64,000 bases of DNA from assembly GCA_016209015.1 (NCBI GenBank), contig JACQWY010000020.1:43663-107662 (forward strand), written 5' to 3'. Positions 1 through 9,353 of the stretch are shown piece after piece. This DNA is from Gammaproteobacteria bacterium (GTDB lineage Bacteria > Pseudomonadota > Gammaproteobacteria > Ga0077536). Under the pieces are notes generated by a model that was not told the DNA's origin, searched no databases, and saw only the letters and a program-made list of their open reading frames with translations. The stretch's first letter is position 1; each line of letters opens with the position of its first letter. The translations under genes and the position numbers were made by a program.

Positions 1-116
1 TCGAGTGGCACGGCGAGGAGCCGCATACCCACCCGCACCATCACGAGCCGATGGTGCACGAGCATCCGCACTATCCGGATATCCACCATCATCACGCGCA
101 TCGCCGAGGCGCGTAG
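1..116 (+). CDS. C-terminal end of a His-rich protein (partial)
   Basis: The frame starting at base 3 is open from the window edge to TAG at 114-116. It encodes about 37 residues, of which roughly a dozen are His, including the runs HPHHHEP and PDIHHHHAH. Such His-rich tails usually lie after the last domain of metal-linked proteins or of some small membrane transporters (EamA/DMT-type proteins can end this way). With only the tail visible, the family cannot be named. The nitroreductase start follows 12 bases later on the same strand, so the two genes could be co-transcribed. Confidence 0.55.
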   Translation, partial: EWHGEEPHTHPHHHEPMVHEHPHYPDIHHHHAHRRGA

Positions 117-128
117 AGGAGCCATGCC

Positions 129-824
129 ATGACCATGCCGCCCGTCGAATTCGATCTCGCCAGCGTCGACCACGTGCTCCAGACGACGCGCAGCGTACGG
201 CTGCGGCTCGATCTCGAGCGCCCCGTGCCGCGCGAGCTCGTGGAGGAGGCGATCCGGGTCGCGCTGCAGGCGCCGACGGGCGCGAATACGCAGACCTGGC
301 GCTTCCTCGTCGTCGAGGATCCCGCGACCCGCGCCGCCATTGCCGATTTCTATCGCAAGGGCGCCGAGCGCTACGTCGCCGGCCAGACCGCGCTCACCCG
401 CACCGGGGTCAGCATGATGCGCGAGTACGAGGCGGAGGACTTGCGGCAACGGCAGCGCGAGGCGCTGTTCAAGTCGGGCGGCTTCCTGATGGAGCGCCTG
501 CAGGACGTGCCGCTCTTCGTCATTCCCTGCATCGGATCGCGTTTCGAGCACGAGGACGTATTCACGCAGGCCTCGATGTGGGGCTCGATCCTGCCCGCGA
601 CCTGGTCGCTCATGCTCGCACTGCGCGCCCGGCGCGTCGCCTCGGCCTGGACGACGCTGCATCTCATGTACGAACGCGAGGTCGCGGAGCTTGTCGGCAT
701 CCCGGCGGACTACACCCAGGCGGCTCTGCTGCCCGTGGCCTGGCTGAAAGGCGGCGGGCTCAAACCGGCGAAGCGGCTGCCGGTCGGCGAGGTGGTCTAC
801 TGGGGGCGATGGGGCGAGCGTTGA
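129..824 (+). CDS. Nitroreductase family protein
   Basis: A 231-residue protein of the FMN-dependent nitroreductase family, which reduces nitro groups, quinones or related acceptors with NAD(P)H in the cytoplasm. The N-terminal segment TTRSVRLRLDLERPVPRE followed by QAPTGANTQTWRF is the typical FMN-phosphate-binding start, where an Arg-Ser pair and an Asn-x-Gln-x-Trp segment contact FMN. A Gly-rich C-terminal part near GEVVYWGRW ends the domain. Length fits the family. ATG at 129 was chosen because homology begins within 20 residues; ATG at 135 is also possible. The substrate cannot be told from sequence. Confidence 0.85.
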   Translation: MTMPPVEFDLASVDHVLQTTRSVRLRLDLERPVPRELVEEAIRVALQAPTGANTQTWRFLVVEDPATRAAIADFYRKGAERYVAGQTALTRTGVSMMREYEAEDLRQRQREALFKSGGFLMERLQDVPLFVIPCIGSRFEHEDVFTQASMWGSILPATWSLMLALRARRVASAWTTLHLMYEREVAELVGIPADYTQAALLPVAWLKGGGLKPAKRLPVGEVVYWGRWGER

Positions 825-1084
825 GTCGCGTGCCGCAGGGCGGTCCGGGGAGCACGCGATCGCGGGCTGCCTTCTCCAGGCCGCCCGGCGTCGCTTGCCG
901 GTGCTCGCCGCGGGCGGATGCGATGACCGAAGGACGATCTCCAGGCCGCCCGAGCCGGCCGCGACATCGGCTCCGGCGCTCACCGGCGGCGGGAACGGTC
1001 GATTGGAATATCGAGCGGGCGAGGGAGGCGGGACCAGGGTGCCGGGCTCGACGCCAGCCCTGCTCCGGCAGATCCGTCCGTGCC

Positions 1085-1357
1085 TCAGACGAATTCGTCG
1101 ATACGCCCGCCGCTCACTGAGCCGATGGGCCCGGGGCCGGAACGCGGCCGCGCCTGATCCACCGCCGCAATCGTCTTCTCGATTTCCGCGACCTTGCCGG
1201 TGAGCTTGCTGATGATCTTCTTGCCCTCGCTCGTTTGGCCGGACGGACAGGCGCACCAGTCCGCGAGCTGTCGCTGGTAGTTCGCGAGTTGCATTTCGAG
1301 TAGCCCGGAACCGCGTCCCGAGCCGGCTATCGCCGCCGCGCCGACCGTCACCGCCAT
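1085..1357 (-). CDS. Small hypothetical protein with a helical, possibly coiled-coil core
   Basis: A 90-residue ORF. After a Gly/Ala-rich start it has an amphipathic stretch (LEMQLANYQRQLADW), a CACPSGQTSEGKK segment and a second helix (ISKLTGKVAEIEKTIAAV), then a Pro/Gly-rich tail. The QLADW...CPS.KT.EGK layout resembles small FlxA-like or coiled-coil proteins of other proteobacteria; that comparison is from memory. The helix heptads and sensible codon use favour a real gene over a GC-rich shadow. It lies alone, convergent with the nitroreductase. No function can be assigned. Confidence 0.5.
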   Translation of the reverse strand: MAVTVGAAAIAGSGRGSGLLEMQLANYQRQLADWCACPSGQTSEGKKIISKLTGKVAEIEKTIAAVDQARPRSGPGPIGSVSGGRIDEFV

Positions 1358-1424
1358 TGCGCACCCCGTGTCCCGAGCCGGCTTCGCGCCGGTGTGCTCC
1401 TACGTTATGTCAACTCGCGCCATG

Positions 1425-1509
1425 CCCCGCGCCGGCGCGCATGGCCTTCGGGCACCGCCGCAATCAAAGCGAAAACCGATTCGCCCCGCGCCGGCGCGCA
1501 TGGCCTTCG
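1425..1509. repeat. 26-bp direct repeat, two copies
   Basis: The sequence CCCCGCGCCGGCGCGCATGG plus CCTTCG occurs identically at 1425-1450 and 1484-1509. It lies in the gene-poor stretch 1358-2019, where no convincing gene was found. Confidence 0.7.
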
Positions 1510-1689
1510 CCCGGCGTCGCCGGGCTGATGCTTAGCGGCCCGCAATCCCGCCGTGTTGAGCCCGGTCGTTTTCACGCCCCCGTCCGCGACGTGCTCTTTC
1601 GTGACTCGGAGGTCGACGAGCATTCGGGAACGGACCCGGTCGAAGGCCGAAGCCTTGCAAACCCTGATGCGAAGTTGCGGTATATAAGA

Positions 1690-1805
1690 GGCTAATACGG
1701 GAAAAAAAAAGACATACTAGCCAATATTTATTAGAAATGGCGTTTAGGTCCCTCGCGTATGATTTTCAGCTTATATTCCCGGGCAGGTATAATTATCTTC
1801 TAACG
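1690..1805. other. AT-rich island in a gene-poor stretch
   Basis: About 115 bases rich in A and T (a run of nine A at 1702-1710, ATATTTATTAG, TATAATTATC) within DNA otherwise near 68% GC. It contains several promoter-like hexamers, for example TATAAT at 1788-1793. No ORF crosses it convincingly. It may be a promoter region left from a lost gene or the scar of a transferred segment; the sequence does not decide. Confidence 0.4.
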
Positions 1806-2019
1806 ATCGAACATATTTGGAAAAACGATTTCCGGAACAGCGGAGCCTCTGCCCCGCGGTGAACGTGACTCTCGATCCCGAGCTCTCATGCGCCTTTCGG
1901 TGCCAAGAGGACCACGTTGCCACGGGGACAGAAGGCAAGCCGCTCCGAAGTCGTCATGGCGAACGCGGCACGACCGCGAGTCGTGGCACATCCCTGGAGC
2001 CTGACGACGAGAATGCAAG

Positions 2020-2690
2020 ATGCGGGCTGCGGCGCCCCGGGGTGCCCGCATGGATTGGCGGGGTTCCCACCACGACGTCGGCTCACCGGCAGGCGACGTC
2101 ATCGCCGATGAGCCGGCGATCCGCGCGTTCGGAACACCCGTGGTCTTCGTCAGCACGGGGTACGCGGAGGACTCCCCGAACCTCGCGCCCACGTCCTCGG
2201 GCCGCGTTGCCGGGCGGGCACCGCGTGTTCGCGTTGGACGCTAGCGGGAGCCTGGAACGGGGCCCGCGCCGGGGCAGCGCGTGCTGAATGTCCCTTCCGT
2301 GCCCCAAGTCAGACGCGATCCACGGATTGCGCGGGCACTCGGTACGAACCCGTTACCGCCGGGCAAGCTGTCCCGGAACTACACGCACGGGGCGCAAGCG
2401 TAAGAACGCGGCTGCGGCCCGATACCCGCACAGAGGCTGCGGCCGCCGCGCATCGCCGCAAGTCCCTTGCCGTTCGAGGCGGTGCTCGTGGCGAAGCACG
2501 CGCTGCTGGAGGACGACGCGCAGTGCCCGGACGGTCTCGCCCAATGAGCCATGGGGATCCCGCATGTCGACGCCGGACCCGTCGATCGCGGGCGCGCCCG
2601 ATCGCATCACCCGGACGGGTCGCGGCCGCTCATGGTGAGCATCCAGAAGTGCTGCGGACTCGCCGCCGATCGGCTCCGCCCTCCCGAAGC
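2020..2690 (+). pseudogene. Decayed flavin-reductase-like (FMN-binding split-barrel) gene
   Basis: Three colinear segments together read like a flavin reductase-domain protein. At 2110-2200, frame 1 gives FGTPVVFVSTGYAEDSPNLA, close to the family's TPVV.VST....PNLAPMSS start. At 2213-2284, frame 2 gives GGHRVFALDASGSLERG, like the family's RCMLGLDASSQT.... Then frame 1 resumes at 2281 with VLNVPSVPQV and TNPLPPGKLSRNY. After a TAA at 2401-2403 it gives LRPPRIAASPLPFEA, and after a TGA at 2545-2547 it gives SRPLMVSIQKCCGL, as in the family's WRPLIMSFQ.FYGL. Two frameshifts and two stops show that the gene is dead. The active family binds FMN and is often linked to flavoprotein oxidation. Confidence 0.7.
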
Positions 2691-2963
2691 CCGCTGCGAG
2701 CGACGACGCAACGTGCCGCTCGCCGGGCGCGGATCGGCGCGGCCGGACCCTCCCGGTTTCCCTGGCGCCCGCTGCGGCAAGTCTCGATAATCGGCGTAGG
2801 CCGTGGTGTATCACCGACAGTGGGCATCACCGCCGCACCCCGGGCCGCACACGCAGCGAAGCGGCCGGGTGATGCTCGCGCAGCGGTGTTCCGGAGTCGT
2901 CGCGGGGCGCGCACCGGGATCGCCGCTTTCCTCGTCGTTGGTCACGCGATACGGAGGGGCGGC

Positions 2964-3653
2964 ATGAAAGCGTTCATCAAGCGGATTCCCATCCTCGGCG
3001 AAGCAGCCCGGCGCCTGTACTGGAAATGGCTCGCGAACCACCGGCCGGCCGCGCCGTTTCCCGGGACCGTCGCGTACTGGGAACAGCGCTACGCCGCCGG
3101 CGGTGATTCGGGCGTCGGGTCATACGACTTCTTTGCCGAGTTCAAGGCGGAAGTGCTGAACGCGTTCGTGCGTGAGCACGGCGTACAGAGCGTCGTCGAA
3201 TTCGGCTGCGGGGACGGCAATCAGCTCGGGCTCGCCCGTTACCCCCGCTATCTCGGCTTCGACGTGAGCGCGGCCGCGCTCGCCCGCTGTCGCGAGCGTT
3301 TCCGGGGCGACGAAACGAAGTCGTTCCGCAACGTCGCGGACTACGCGGGAGAGATGGCGGAGCTCGCGCTCTCGCTCGACGTCGTCTACCACCTCGTCGA
3401 GGACGAGGTCTTCGAGCGCTACATGCGGCAGCTCTTTCGCGCCGCCGAGCATCACGTGATCGTCTACGCGAGCGACACGGCCGACAATCGCGGCTTCGAG
3501 GGCACGCACGTCAGGCACCGCAAGTTCACGCGCTGGATCGAAGTCAACGAGCCGAGGTGGCAGCTCGTGCGGCAGGTGCCGAACCGCTATCCCTACCGCG
3601 GCGACTATCGGACGGGCTCGTTCGCGGATTTCTTCGTCTACGGCCGGCGCTGA
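2964..3653 (+). CDS. Class I SAM-dependent methyltransferase
   Basis: 229 residues. The SAM-binding motif I is SVVEFGCGDGNQLGLARYP, followed by a short acidic second strand (YLGFDVSAAAL) and a post-motif segment ALSLDVVYHLVEDEVFERYM typical of small-molecule or sugar methyltransferases. The N-terminus (IPILGEAARRLYWKWL) could pack on a membrane or partner. A longer upstream ORF exists in this frame, but ATG at 2964 has a strong ribosome-binding site (GGAGGGG, spacing about 6), and the codons upstream belong to the decayed region. It is convergent with the HMG-CoA lyase gene. Substrate unknown. Confidence 0.8.
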   Translation: MKAFIKRIPILGEAARRLYWKWLANHRPAAPFPGTVAYWEQRYAAGGDSGVGSYDFFAEFKAEVLNAFVREHGVQSVVEFGCGDGNQLGLARYPRYLGFDVSAAALARCRERFRGDETKSFRNVADYAGEMAELALSLDVVYHLVEDEVFERYMRQLFRAAEHHVIVYASDTADNRGFEGTHVRHRKFTRWIEVNEPRWQLVRQVPNRYPYRGDYRTGSFADFFVYGRR

Positions 3654-3662
3654 GCGCCGGCG

Positions 3663-4598
<936 letters not shown>

Positions 4599-4612
4599 GG
4601 TCGTACTCCTCG

Positions 4613-5407
4613 TCACTTGCCCGTGAATTTCGGTTTGCGCTTCTCGACGAAGGCACGCACGCCTTCCTTGCGGTCCTCGCTGCCGACGAGGCTGCGGTAG
4701 GCCTCGAGCTCGAACGCATAGCCGCTCGCGCGATCGACCTGCGTCGAGATCGTCATGGATTTCTTCGCCTGGCGGATCGACAGCGGCGCATTGCCGGCGA
4801 TGCGCGTCGCCGTCGCGATCGCTTCGTCGAGCAAGGTCTCGGGCTCGCAGATGCGGTTCACGAGTCCCCACGCGAGCGCGTCTTCGGCGGAGAAGGGCGC
4901 GCCGGTGTAGATGATTTCCCGGGCGCGCCGCTCGCCGACGGCCTGCGGCAGGTTCACGGTGCCGCACGCGCCGGGAATGATGCCGAGCGTCGTCTCCGTC
5001 AGGGCGAAGCGCGCGCCCCGCGCGCAGTACAGGAAATCACAGCACAGCGCGAATTCGCAGCCGCCGGCGTAGGCCGCGCCGTTCACCGCCGCGATGACCG
5101 GAATCGGGCAGTCGCGGAGTTGGCGGATCATCTGCTCGAAGATCGCGTGCTGGTGCTGCCACTGCACTTCCGTCATGCCGTCGCGGTCCTTGAGATCACC
5201 GCCTGCGGAGAAGACCCTTCCGCCGCGCCCGGTGACGACGAGGCAGCGCAGCTCGCCCGGGTCGACGTAGAGATCCATGAAGACCTCGCGGAGCTCGAGC
5301 CCCATCCGGGTGTTCATGGCGTTCGCCCGTTCCGGCCGGTCGAAACAGAGCACCGCGACGTGCTCGCCGGCGGGCTCGATGGCTATGGTCTCGAAATCCG
5401 TACGCAT
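4613..5407 (-). CDS. Enoyl-CoA hydratase/isomerase family protein
   Basis: 264 residues of the crotonase fold. The oxyanion-hole segment FSAGGDLKDRDGM and the segment AVNGAAYAGGCEFALCCDF are present. Both glutamates used for hydration are kept: one in GGCEFA and one in ALTETTLGIIPGACGT. A true hydratase role is therefore plausible. Together with HMG-CoA lyase downstream it could be a methylglutaconyl-CoA hydratase of the leucine route; that is inference from context. Divergent from the methyltransferase gene at 5594, with about 185 bases between them for promoters. Confidence 0.9.
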   Translation of the reverse strand: MRTDFETIAIEPAGEHVAVLCFDRPERANAMNTRMGLELREVFMDLYVDPGELRCLVVTGRGGRVFSAGGDLKDRDGMTEVQWQHQHAIFEQMIRQLRDCPIPVIAAVNGAAYAGGCEFALCCDFLYCARGARFALTETTLGIIPGACGTVNLPQAVGERRAREIIYTGAPFSAEDALAWGLVNRICEPETLLDEAIATATRIAGNAPLSIRQAKKSMTISTQVDRASGYAFELEAYRSLVGSEDRKEGVRAFVEKRKPKFTGK

Positions 5408-5593
5408 CGACGCTACTCCTGCCGTGGTCAGGCCCGGAGCCGCGCGTGGGCATCGGGCTCAGGTATGGTAAAGGAAGCCCACAGGCTGCGGAACGGCGCC
5501 GCGCCGTGCGAAGATTGGAAACGCGGGCGCCGCGGCCGATAGCAACGGGCGCCGACATTCCACGACCGCCTCGCGGCGGCAGGCAGGTGCAAC

Positions 5594-6379
5594 ATGAGCG
5601 ACGCCAAGGAACATCTCAAGCGCATCCGCGATCAGTTCACGCGCCAGGCCGAAGCCTATGCCCGTATGCGGCAGGCGACGGACGAATCCGCGTTCGAGCG
5701 GCTCGTCACTTTCGCGCGGGCGAGGTCGGAGGATCGCGTGCTCGACGTGGCCTGCGGCCCGGCTTTCCTGACGATGGTGTTCGCCGCGCATTGCGCAGAG
5801 GCCGTCGGCTTCGATGCCACCGACAAGTTCCTGCTCCTCGCCCAGGAAGAAGCGCGCCGGCGCGATCTCGGCAACGTCACGTTCCGTCACGGCGACGCCG
5901 AGAAGCTGCCGTTCGGCGACGAGGAATTCGACCTCGTGATCTGTCGCGCGGTCTTCCATCATCTGCTCCATCCCGCCTACGTGCTCTCCGAGATGAAGCG
6001 CGTCGCGAAGCCGGGCGGACGCATCCTCGTCGTCGACATGCTGACGAGCGAGGAGCCCGCGCAGGCTGCATACCACAATCGCATCGAGCGCCTCTGCGAT
6101 CCCAGCCACACGCGGGCGCTGCCGAAGTCCGAGCTCATGCTGCTGTTCAGCGATCTCGATATCGAAATCGTCGACGTCGCGGAATCCGTCATCGACTACC
6201 GGAGCGTCGAGGAATGGATGGACCACGGCGGCCCGCCGCACGATGCCGCCCAGGAGATCCTGAAGCTGATGGACGAGTCGATCGTCGTCGATCGCTGCGG
6301 GCTGAACGTGCGACGCGAGGCGGGCAAGCTGCGCTTCACGCATCGGCTGGGGGCGTTTCTCGGCAGAGTCCCTTCCTGA
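5594..6379 (+). CDS. Class I SAM-dependent methyltransferase (UbiE/type 11-like)
   Basis: 261 residues. SAM motif I is DRVLDVACGPAFLTMVFA, the acidic second strand is AVGFDATDKFLLLAQ, motif II is EEFDLVICRAVFHHLLHP and motif III is VAKPGGRILVVDML. This is the layout of type-11/UbiE-like small-molecule methyltransferases. The C-terminal third (ESVIDYRSVEEWMDHGGPP) is a lid region with no diagnostic motif. ATG at 5594 follows GGCAGGTGCAAC, a weak Shine-Dalgarno. Monocistronic, divergent from the hydratase gene. Substrate unknown. Confidence 0.85.
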   Translation: MSDAKEHLKRIRDQFTRQAEAYARMRQATDESAFERLVTFARARSEDRVLDVACGPAFLTMVFAAHCAEAVGFDATDKFLLLAQEEARRRDLGNVTFRHGDAEKLPFGDEEFDLVICRAVFHHLLHPAYVLSEMKRVAKPGGRILVVDMLTSEEPAQAAYHNRIERLCDPSHTRALPKSELMLLFSDLDIEIVDVAESVIDYRSVEEWMDHGGPPHDAAQEILKLMDESIVVDRCGLNVRREAGKLRFTHRLGAFLGRVPS

Positions 6380-6502
6380 GACTCCGCTAGCCGGCTGCAT
6401 GCAGTCGGTGGCGCGCCGTGACGGGATCGCTTCTCACCCGCCCTCTCCCTCCACGGGGCGAAGTCCCTGGCGATCGGCGCCGGGATCATGGCTCAGTGAA
6501 TC

Positions 6503-6560
6503 GGGGTCAGAGTCCAATCTTTTTGGACTCTGACCCCAAATGAATTGGACTCTGACCCCA
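6503..6560. repeat. REP-like palindrome, GGGGTCAGAGTCC family
   Basis: GGGGTCAGAGTCCAA and its exact reverse complement flank a 5-base loop (6503-6537), followed by a third half-site ending TCTGACCCC. The same family recurs at 28340-28436. It could form a hairpin between two genes. Confidence 0.8.
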
Positions 6561-6649
6561 TTACGACAGCGGGCGCCTCGATCGGGCGCCTGAGTGACGA
6601 CTTCGACACCGCTGGCGAAGCGCCGGGGGGACGGCGCCGGGATACTCGC

Positions 6650-6925
6650 TCACGGCGGCCCGTGTCTCAGCACGCCGGACAAACCGTCCCAAATCCTGCC
6701 GAGGAAATCCGCCGCCCGCCGCGGCGAGGCGAATGCGAGCACGGCAAGCCCGCCCGCGAACCACGCGACCGCCGCCCAGGACAACATCGCTTCCGCCATC
6801 ACGTAGTCCGCGAGCCAGACCACGAACGCCCCGGTCGGCACCGCGAACACGAGCGCCCCGAGCGCCGCGCCGCAGCGCCGGGACAGCGGAACGGCGCCGG
6901 GCCTGCTGGATGAGCTCCGTCTCAC
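6650..6925 (-). CDS. Small hypothetical membrane protein
   Basis: 91 residues with two predicted membrane helices (ALGALVFAVPTGAFVVWLA and SWAAVAWFAGGLAVLAFA), a basic N-terminus and an amphipathic C-terminal helix (ADFLGRIWDGLSGVL). It starts with GTG 12 bases after the CoA-transferase stop on the same strand, so it is probably co-transcribed. No family is recognised. Confidence 0.55.
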   Translation of the reverse strand: MRRSSSSRPGAVPLSRRCGAALGALVFAVPTGAFVVWLADYVMAEAMLSWAAVAWFAGGLAVLAFASPRRAADFLGRIWDGLSGVLRHGPP

Positions 6926-6937
6926 GCCCCGCAGCCC

Positions 6938-8149
6938 TCAGATGATGCCGGCTTCCCTCAGCTTCGCCCGCTCCGCGTCGTCGAGGCCGAGCAGCTCGGC
7001 GTAGACGTCGTCGGTGTGCGCGCCGAGCTTCGCGCCCGGCCAGTCCGTGCGGCCGGGCGTGTCGGCGAGCACCGGGCAGAGCGCAGGGATCGCGAGCTCC
7101 TCGCCGTTCACTTCGACGGTCTCGAACATGCCGCGCGCCTGGTACTGCGGATCGACCATCATGTCGGCGACGCTGTATATGGGGCCTGCCGCGACGCCCG
7201 CGGCGTCGAGCTTCGCGAGGCATTCCTGCTGTGGTAGCGAGCCGGTCCAGCGGCCGATCGCCGCATCGAGCTCGGCCTGGTTCGCGACGCGCGTGTTGTT
7301 GTCCTTGTAGCGCGGATCGGCCGCCATCTCCGGCATTCCCATGAGCTCGGAGAGGCGCTGGAACATCGGGTTCGTGTTCGCACCGATGACGATCGTCTTG
7401 CCGTCGGCGGTGGGGTAGATGTTCGAGGGCACGATGCCGGTCAGGGTCGAGCCCGACATCTCGCGGACCACCCCCGCGCCGCTGTATTCCGGCACGACGC
7501 CTTCGAGCAGGTTGTACACCGCCTCGTAGATCGCGACGTCGACGACCTGCCCCCGGTGCGCGGCGTCGCGGCCGCGGTTGATGTAGGCGAGCAGGATGCC
7601 GAGCGCGGCGTGGATGCCGGCGAGCGTGTCGCCGATGCTCAGGTTCGGGCGCACCGAGGGCTGGCCCGGAAAGCCGTTCACGTACCGGAAGCCGCCGAAG
7701 GCTTCGCACACCGAGGCGAAGCCGGCGCGCGGCGCATAGGGGCCGGTCTGGCCATAGCCCGAGATGCGGGTATAGATGAGGCCCGGGTGGAACTGCTTCA
7801 CGTCCCCGGGGCCGAGTCCCCATTTCTCCATGGTGCCGGGCCGGAAATTCTCGATGAGCACGTCGGACTTCGCGAGCAGCTCGCGCATCATCTTCTGCCC
7901 TTCGGCCTCGCGCAGGTTCAGGGTCACGCATTTCTTGTTGCGGGCGAGGCTCGACCACCACAGGCCCTGGCCGTTCTTGCATTCGCGCCAGGTGCGGATC
8001 GGATCACCGTCGTTCGGCGGCTCGACCTTGATGACCTCGGCGCCGTAGTAACCGAGGATCGTGCCGGCGAACGGGCCGGCCAGCAGTTGTCCGACTTCGA
8101 TGACGCGCACGCCGTCGAGCGGGCGCGCCTGGGGCGTGGCGGCAGTCAT
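6938..8149 (-). CDS. CaiB/BaiF family (class III) CoA-transferase
   Basis: 403 residues. The enzyme moves CoA between carboxylic acids through an aspartyl-CoA intermediate. Family hallmarks are RVIEVGQLLAGPFAG at the N-terminus, GAEVIKVEPPNDGDP, SLARNKKCVTLNLR, IENFRPGTMEKWGLG and SIGDTLAGIHAALGI, where the Asp is the catalytic residue. GQVVDVAIYEAVYNLLE and the C-terminal LGAHTDDVYAELLGL complete it. ATG at 8149 was chosen over a much longer in-frame ORF that covers the Sel1 gene. Substrate unknown. Confidence 0.92.
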   Translation of the reverse strand: MTAATPQARPLDGVRVIEVGQLLAGPFAGTILGYYGAEVIKVEPPNDGDPIRTWRECKNGQGLWWSSLARNKKCVTLNLREAEGQKMMRELLAKSDVLIENFRPGTMEKWGLGPGDVKQFHPGLIYTRISGYGQTGPYAPRAGFASVCEAFGGFRYVNGFPGQPSVRPNLSIGDTLAGIHAALGILLAYINRGRDAAHRGQVVDVAIYEAVYNLLEGVVPEYSGAGVVREMSGSTLTGIVPSNIYPTADGKTIVIGANTNPMFQRLSELMGMPEMAADPRYKDNNTRVANQAELDAAIGRWTGSLPQQECLAKLDAAGVAAGPIYSVADMMVDPQYQARGMFETVEVNGEELAIPALCPVLADTPGRTDWPGAKLGAHTDDVYAELLGLDDAERAKLREAGII

Positions 8150-8263
8150 GGGGATCGCGGCTCCAATGGCGGGGGAAAGGGCGCTATTCTGCGGCGGCCG
8201 CAGCGGCGATTCCAGTCGCGCGGCGAGCCTGGAATTTCCGCCGGCCCGGCCGCTATCCCGGGC

Positions 8264-9349
8264 ATGACGATGCGCCTCGCCCGATTCCGCCTGCCCACGC
8301 TGGTGCTGCTCGCCTGCCTCGCGCCCGCGGCGTACGCGGCCGGCGATTTCGCGGCGGGGGTCGCGGCCTACAAGCGCGGCGACTTCGCGACCGCCATCAA
8401 TACCTTCACCGCGCTCGCGAACCAGGACGATCCGAAGGCACAGTTCGCGCTCGGCCTGATGTACGACAACGGCGAAGGCGTGGTGCGCAACTACGCACTC
8501 GCCCGGACCTGGTACGAGAAATCCGCCGCGCTCGGCTACCGCAAGGCGCAATACAACCTCGGGCTCATGTACAAGCTCGGCCACGACGTCCCGAAGGACG
8601 AACAGATCGCCGCCCAATGGTTCGCGAAGTCGGCCGCGGGCGGGGGCGTCGACAAGCTCGCGTCGATCAAAGAGGCGGCCGCCGCCGGCGACGCGAAAGC
8701 GGAGTACGAGCTCGGCCGCGCCTATCTCGCGGGCCGCGGTATCGCGCGCGACGACGCCCAGGGCGCGCAGTGGATCCGGAAAGCCGCGGACGCGGCTTAC
8801 GCGCCGGCGGCTTTCGGCCTCGGCACGCTCCACGAAGAAGGGCGCGGCGTCGCGAATTCACCCGAGGACGCGGCGAAGCGCTACCAGCAGGCGGTGACGC
8901 TCGGCCATGCCGCCGCGGCCTACAACCTCGCGCGTCTCTATCGCCTCGGCCGCGGCGTCGCGCGCGATGCCGCCCAGGCCGAGACGCTCTATCGTCAGGC
9001 GGCCGGCGCCGGTTACGTCCGCGCCGCGCTCACGCTCGGCATGCTGTTCGAAGCCGGCGCGGACTGGCCGCAGGAGCCCGCGAAGGCGGTCGAGTGGTAT
9101 CAGAAAGCCGCGCTCGCCGGCAGCGCGGACGCGAAAGTGAATCTCGCGTTCCTGTATTCCGAAGGCAGGCTCGTGCCGAAGAACCTCGTCGAGGCCTACG
9201 CCTGGACGTTCTCCGCGAGCCACCAGGGTCATCCCTTCGCGGCCTCGAACCTCACCGTCCTCGAGAGCCAGATGAGTGCGCCCGACGTCGCGCAGGCGAA
9301 GCTGCGCGGCGGCGAGCTCGAACGGCTCGCGCCGCAGCCCGCGAGCTGA
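8264..9349 (+). CDS. Secreted Sel1-repeat (TPR-like) protein
   Basis: 361 residues. A signal peptide (RLPTLVLLACLAPAAYAAG, cleavage after AYA) is followed by about seven Sel1-like repeats of around 36 residues. Examples are AQFALGLMYDNGEGVVRNY, AQYNLGLMYKLGHDVPKDE, AEYELGRAYLAGRGIARDD and AAYNLARLYRLGRGVARDA. Such repeats form alpha-solenoids for protein-protein contacts in the periplasm or at the envelope. ATG at 8264 was chosen for the signal peptide; ATG at 8270 is equally possible. Divergent from the CoA-transferase, with a 114-base promoter region between them. Confidence 0.88.
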   Translation: MTMRLARFRLPTLVLLACLAPAAYAAGDFAAGVAAYKRGDFATAINTFTALANQDDPKAQFALGLMYDNGEGVVRNYALARTWYEKSAALGYRKAQYNLGLMYKLGHDVPKDEQIAAQWFAKSAAGGGVDKLASIKEAAAAGDAKAEYELGRAYLAGRGIARDDAQGAQWIRKAADAAYAPAAFGLGTLHEEGRGVANSPEDAAKRYQQAVTLGHAAAAYNLARLYRLGRGVARDAAQAETLYRQAAGAGYVRAALTLGMLFEAGADWPQEPAKAVEWYQKAALAGSADAKVNLAFLYSEGRLVPKNLVEAYAWTFSASHQGHPFAASNLTVLESQMSAPDVAQAKLRGGELERLAPQPAS

Positions 9350-9353
9350 GCGC

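Noticed and set aside
5..1120. 371-codon plus-strand ORF over the nitroreductase
   Set aside because: Arg/Ala-rich shadow frame; the true nitroreductase lies in another frame of the same strand.
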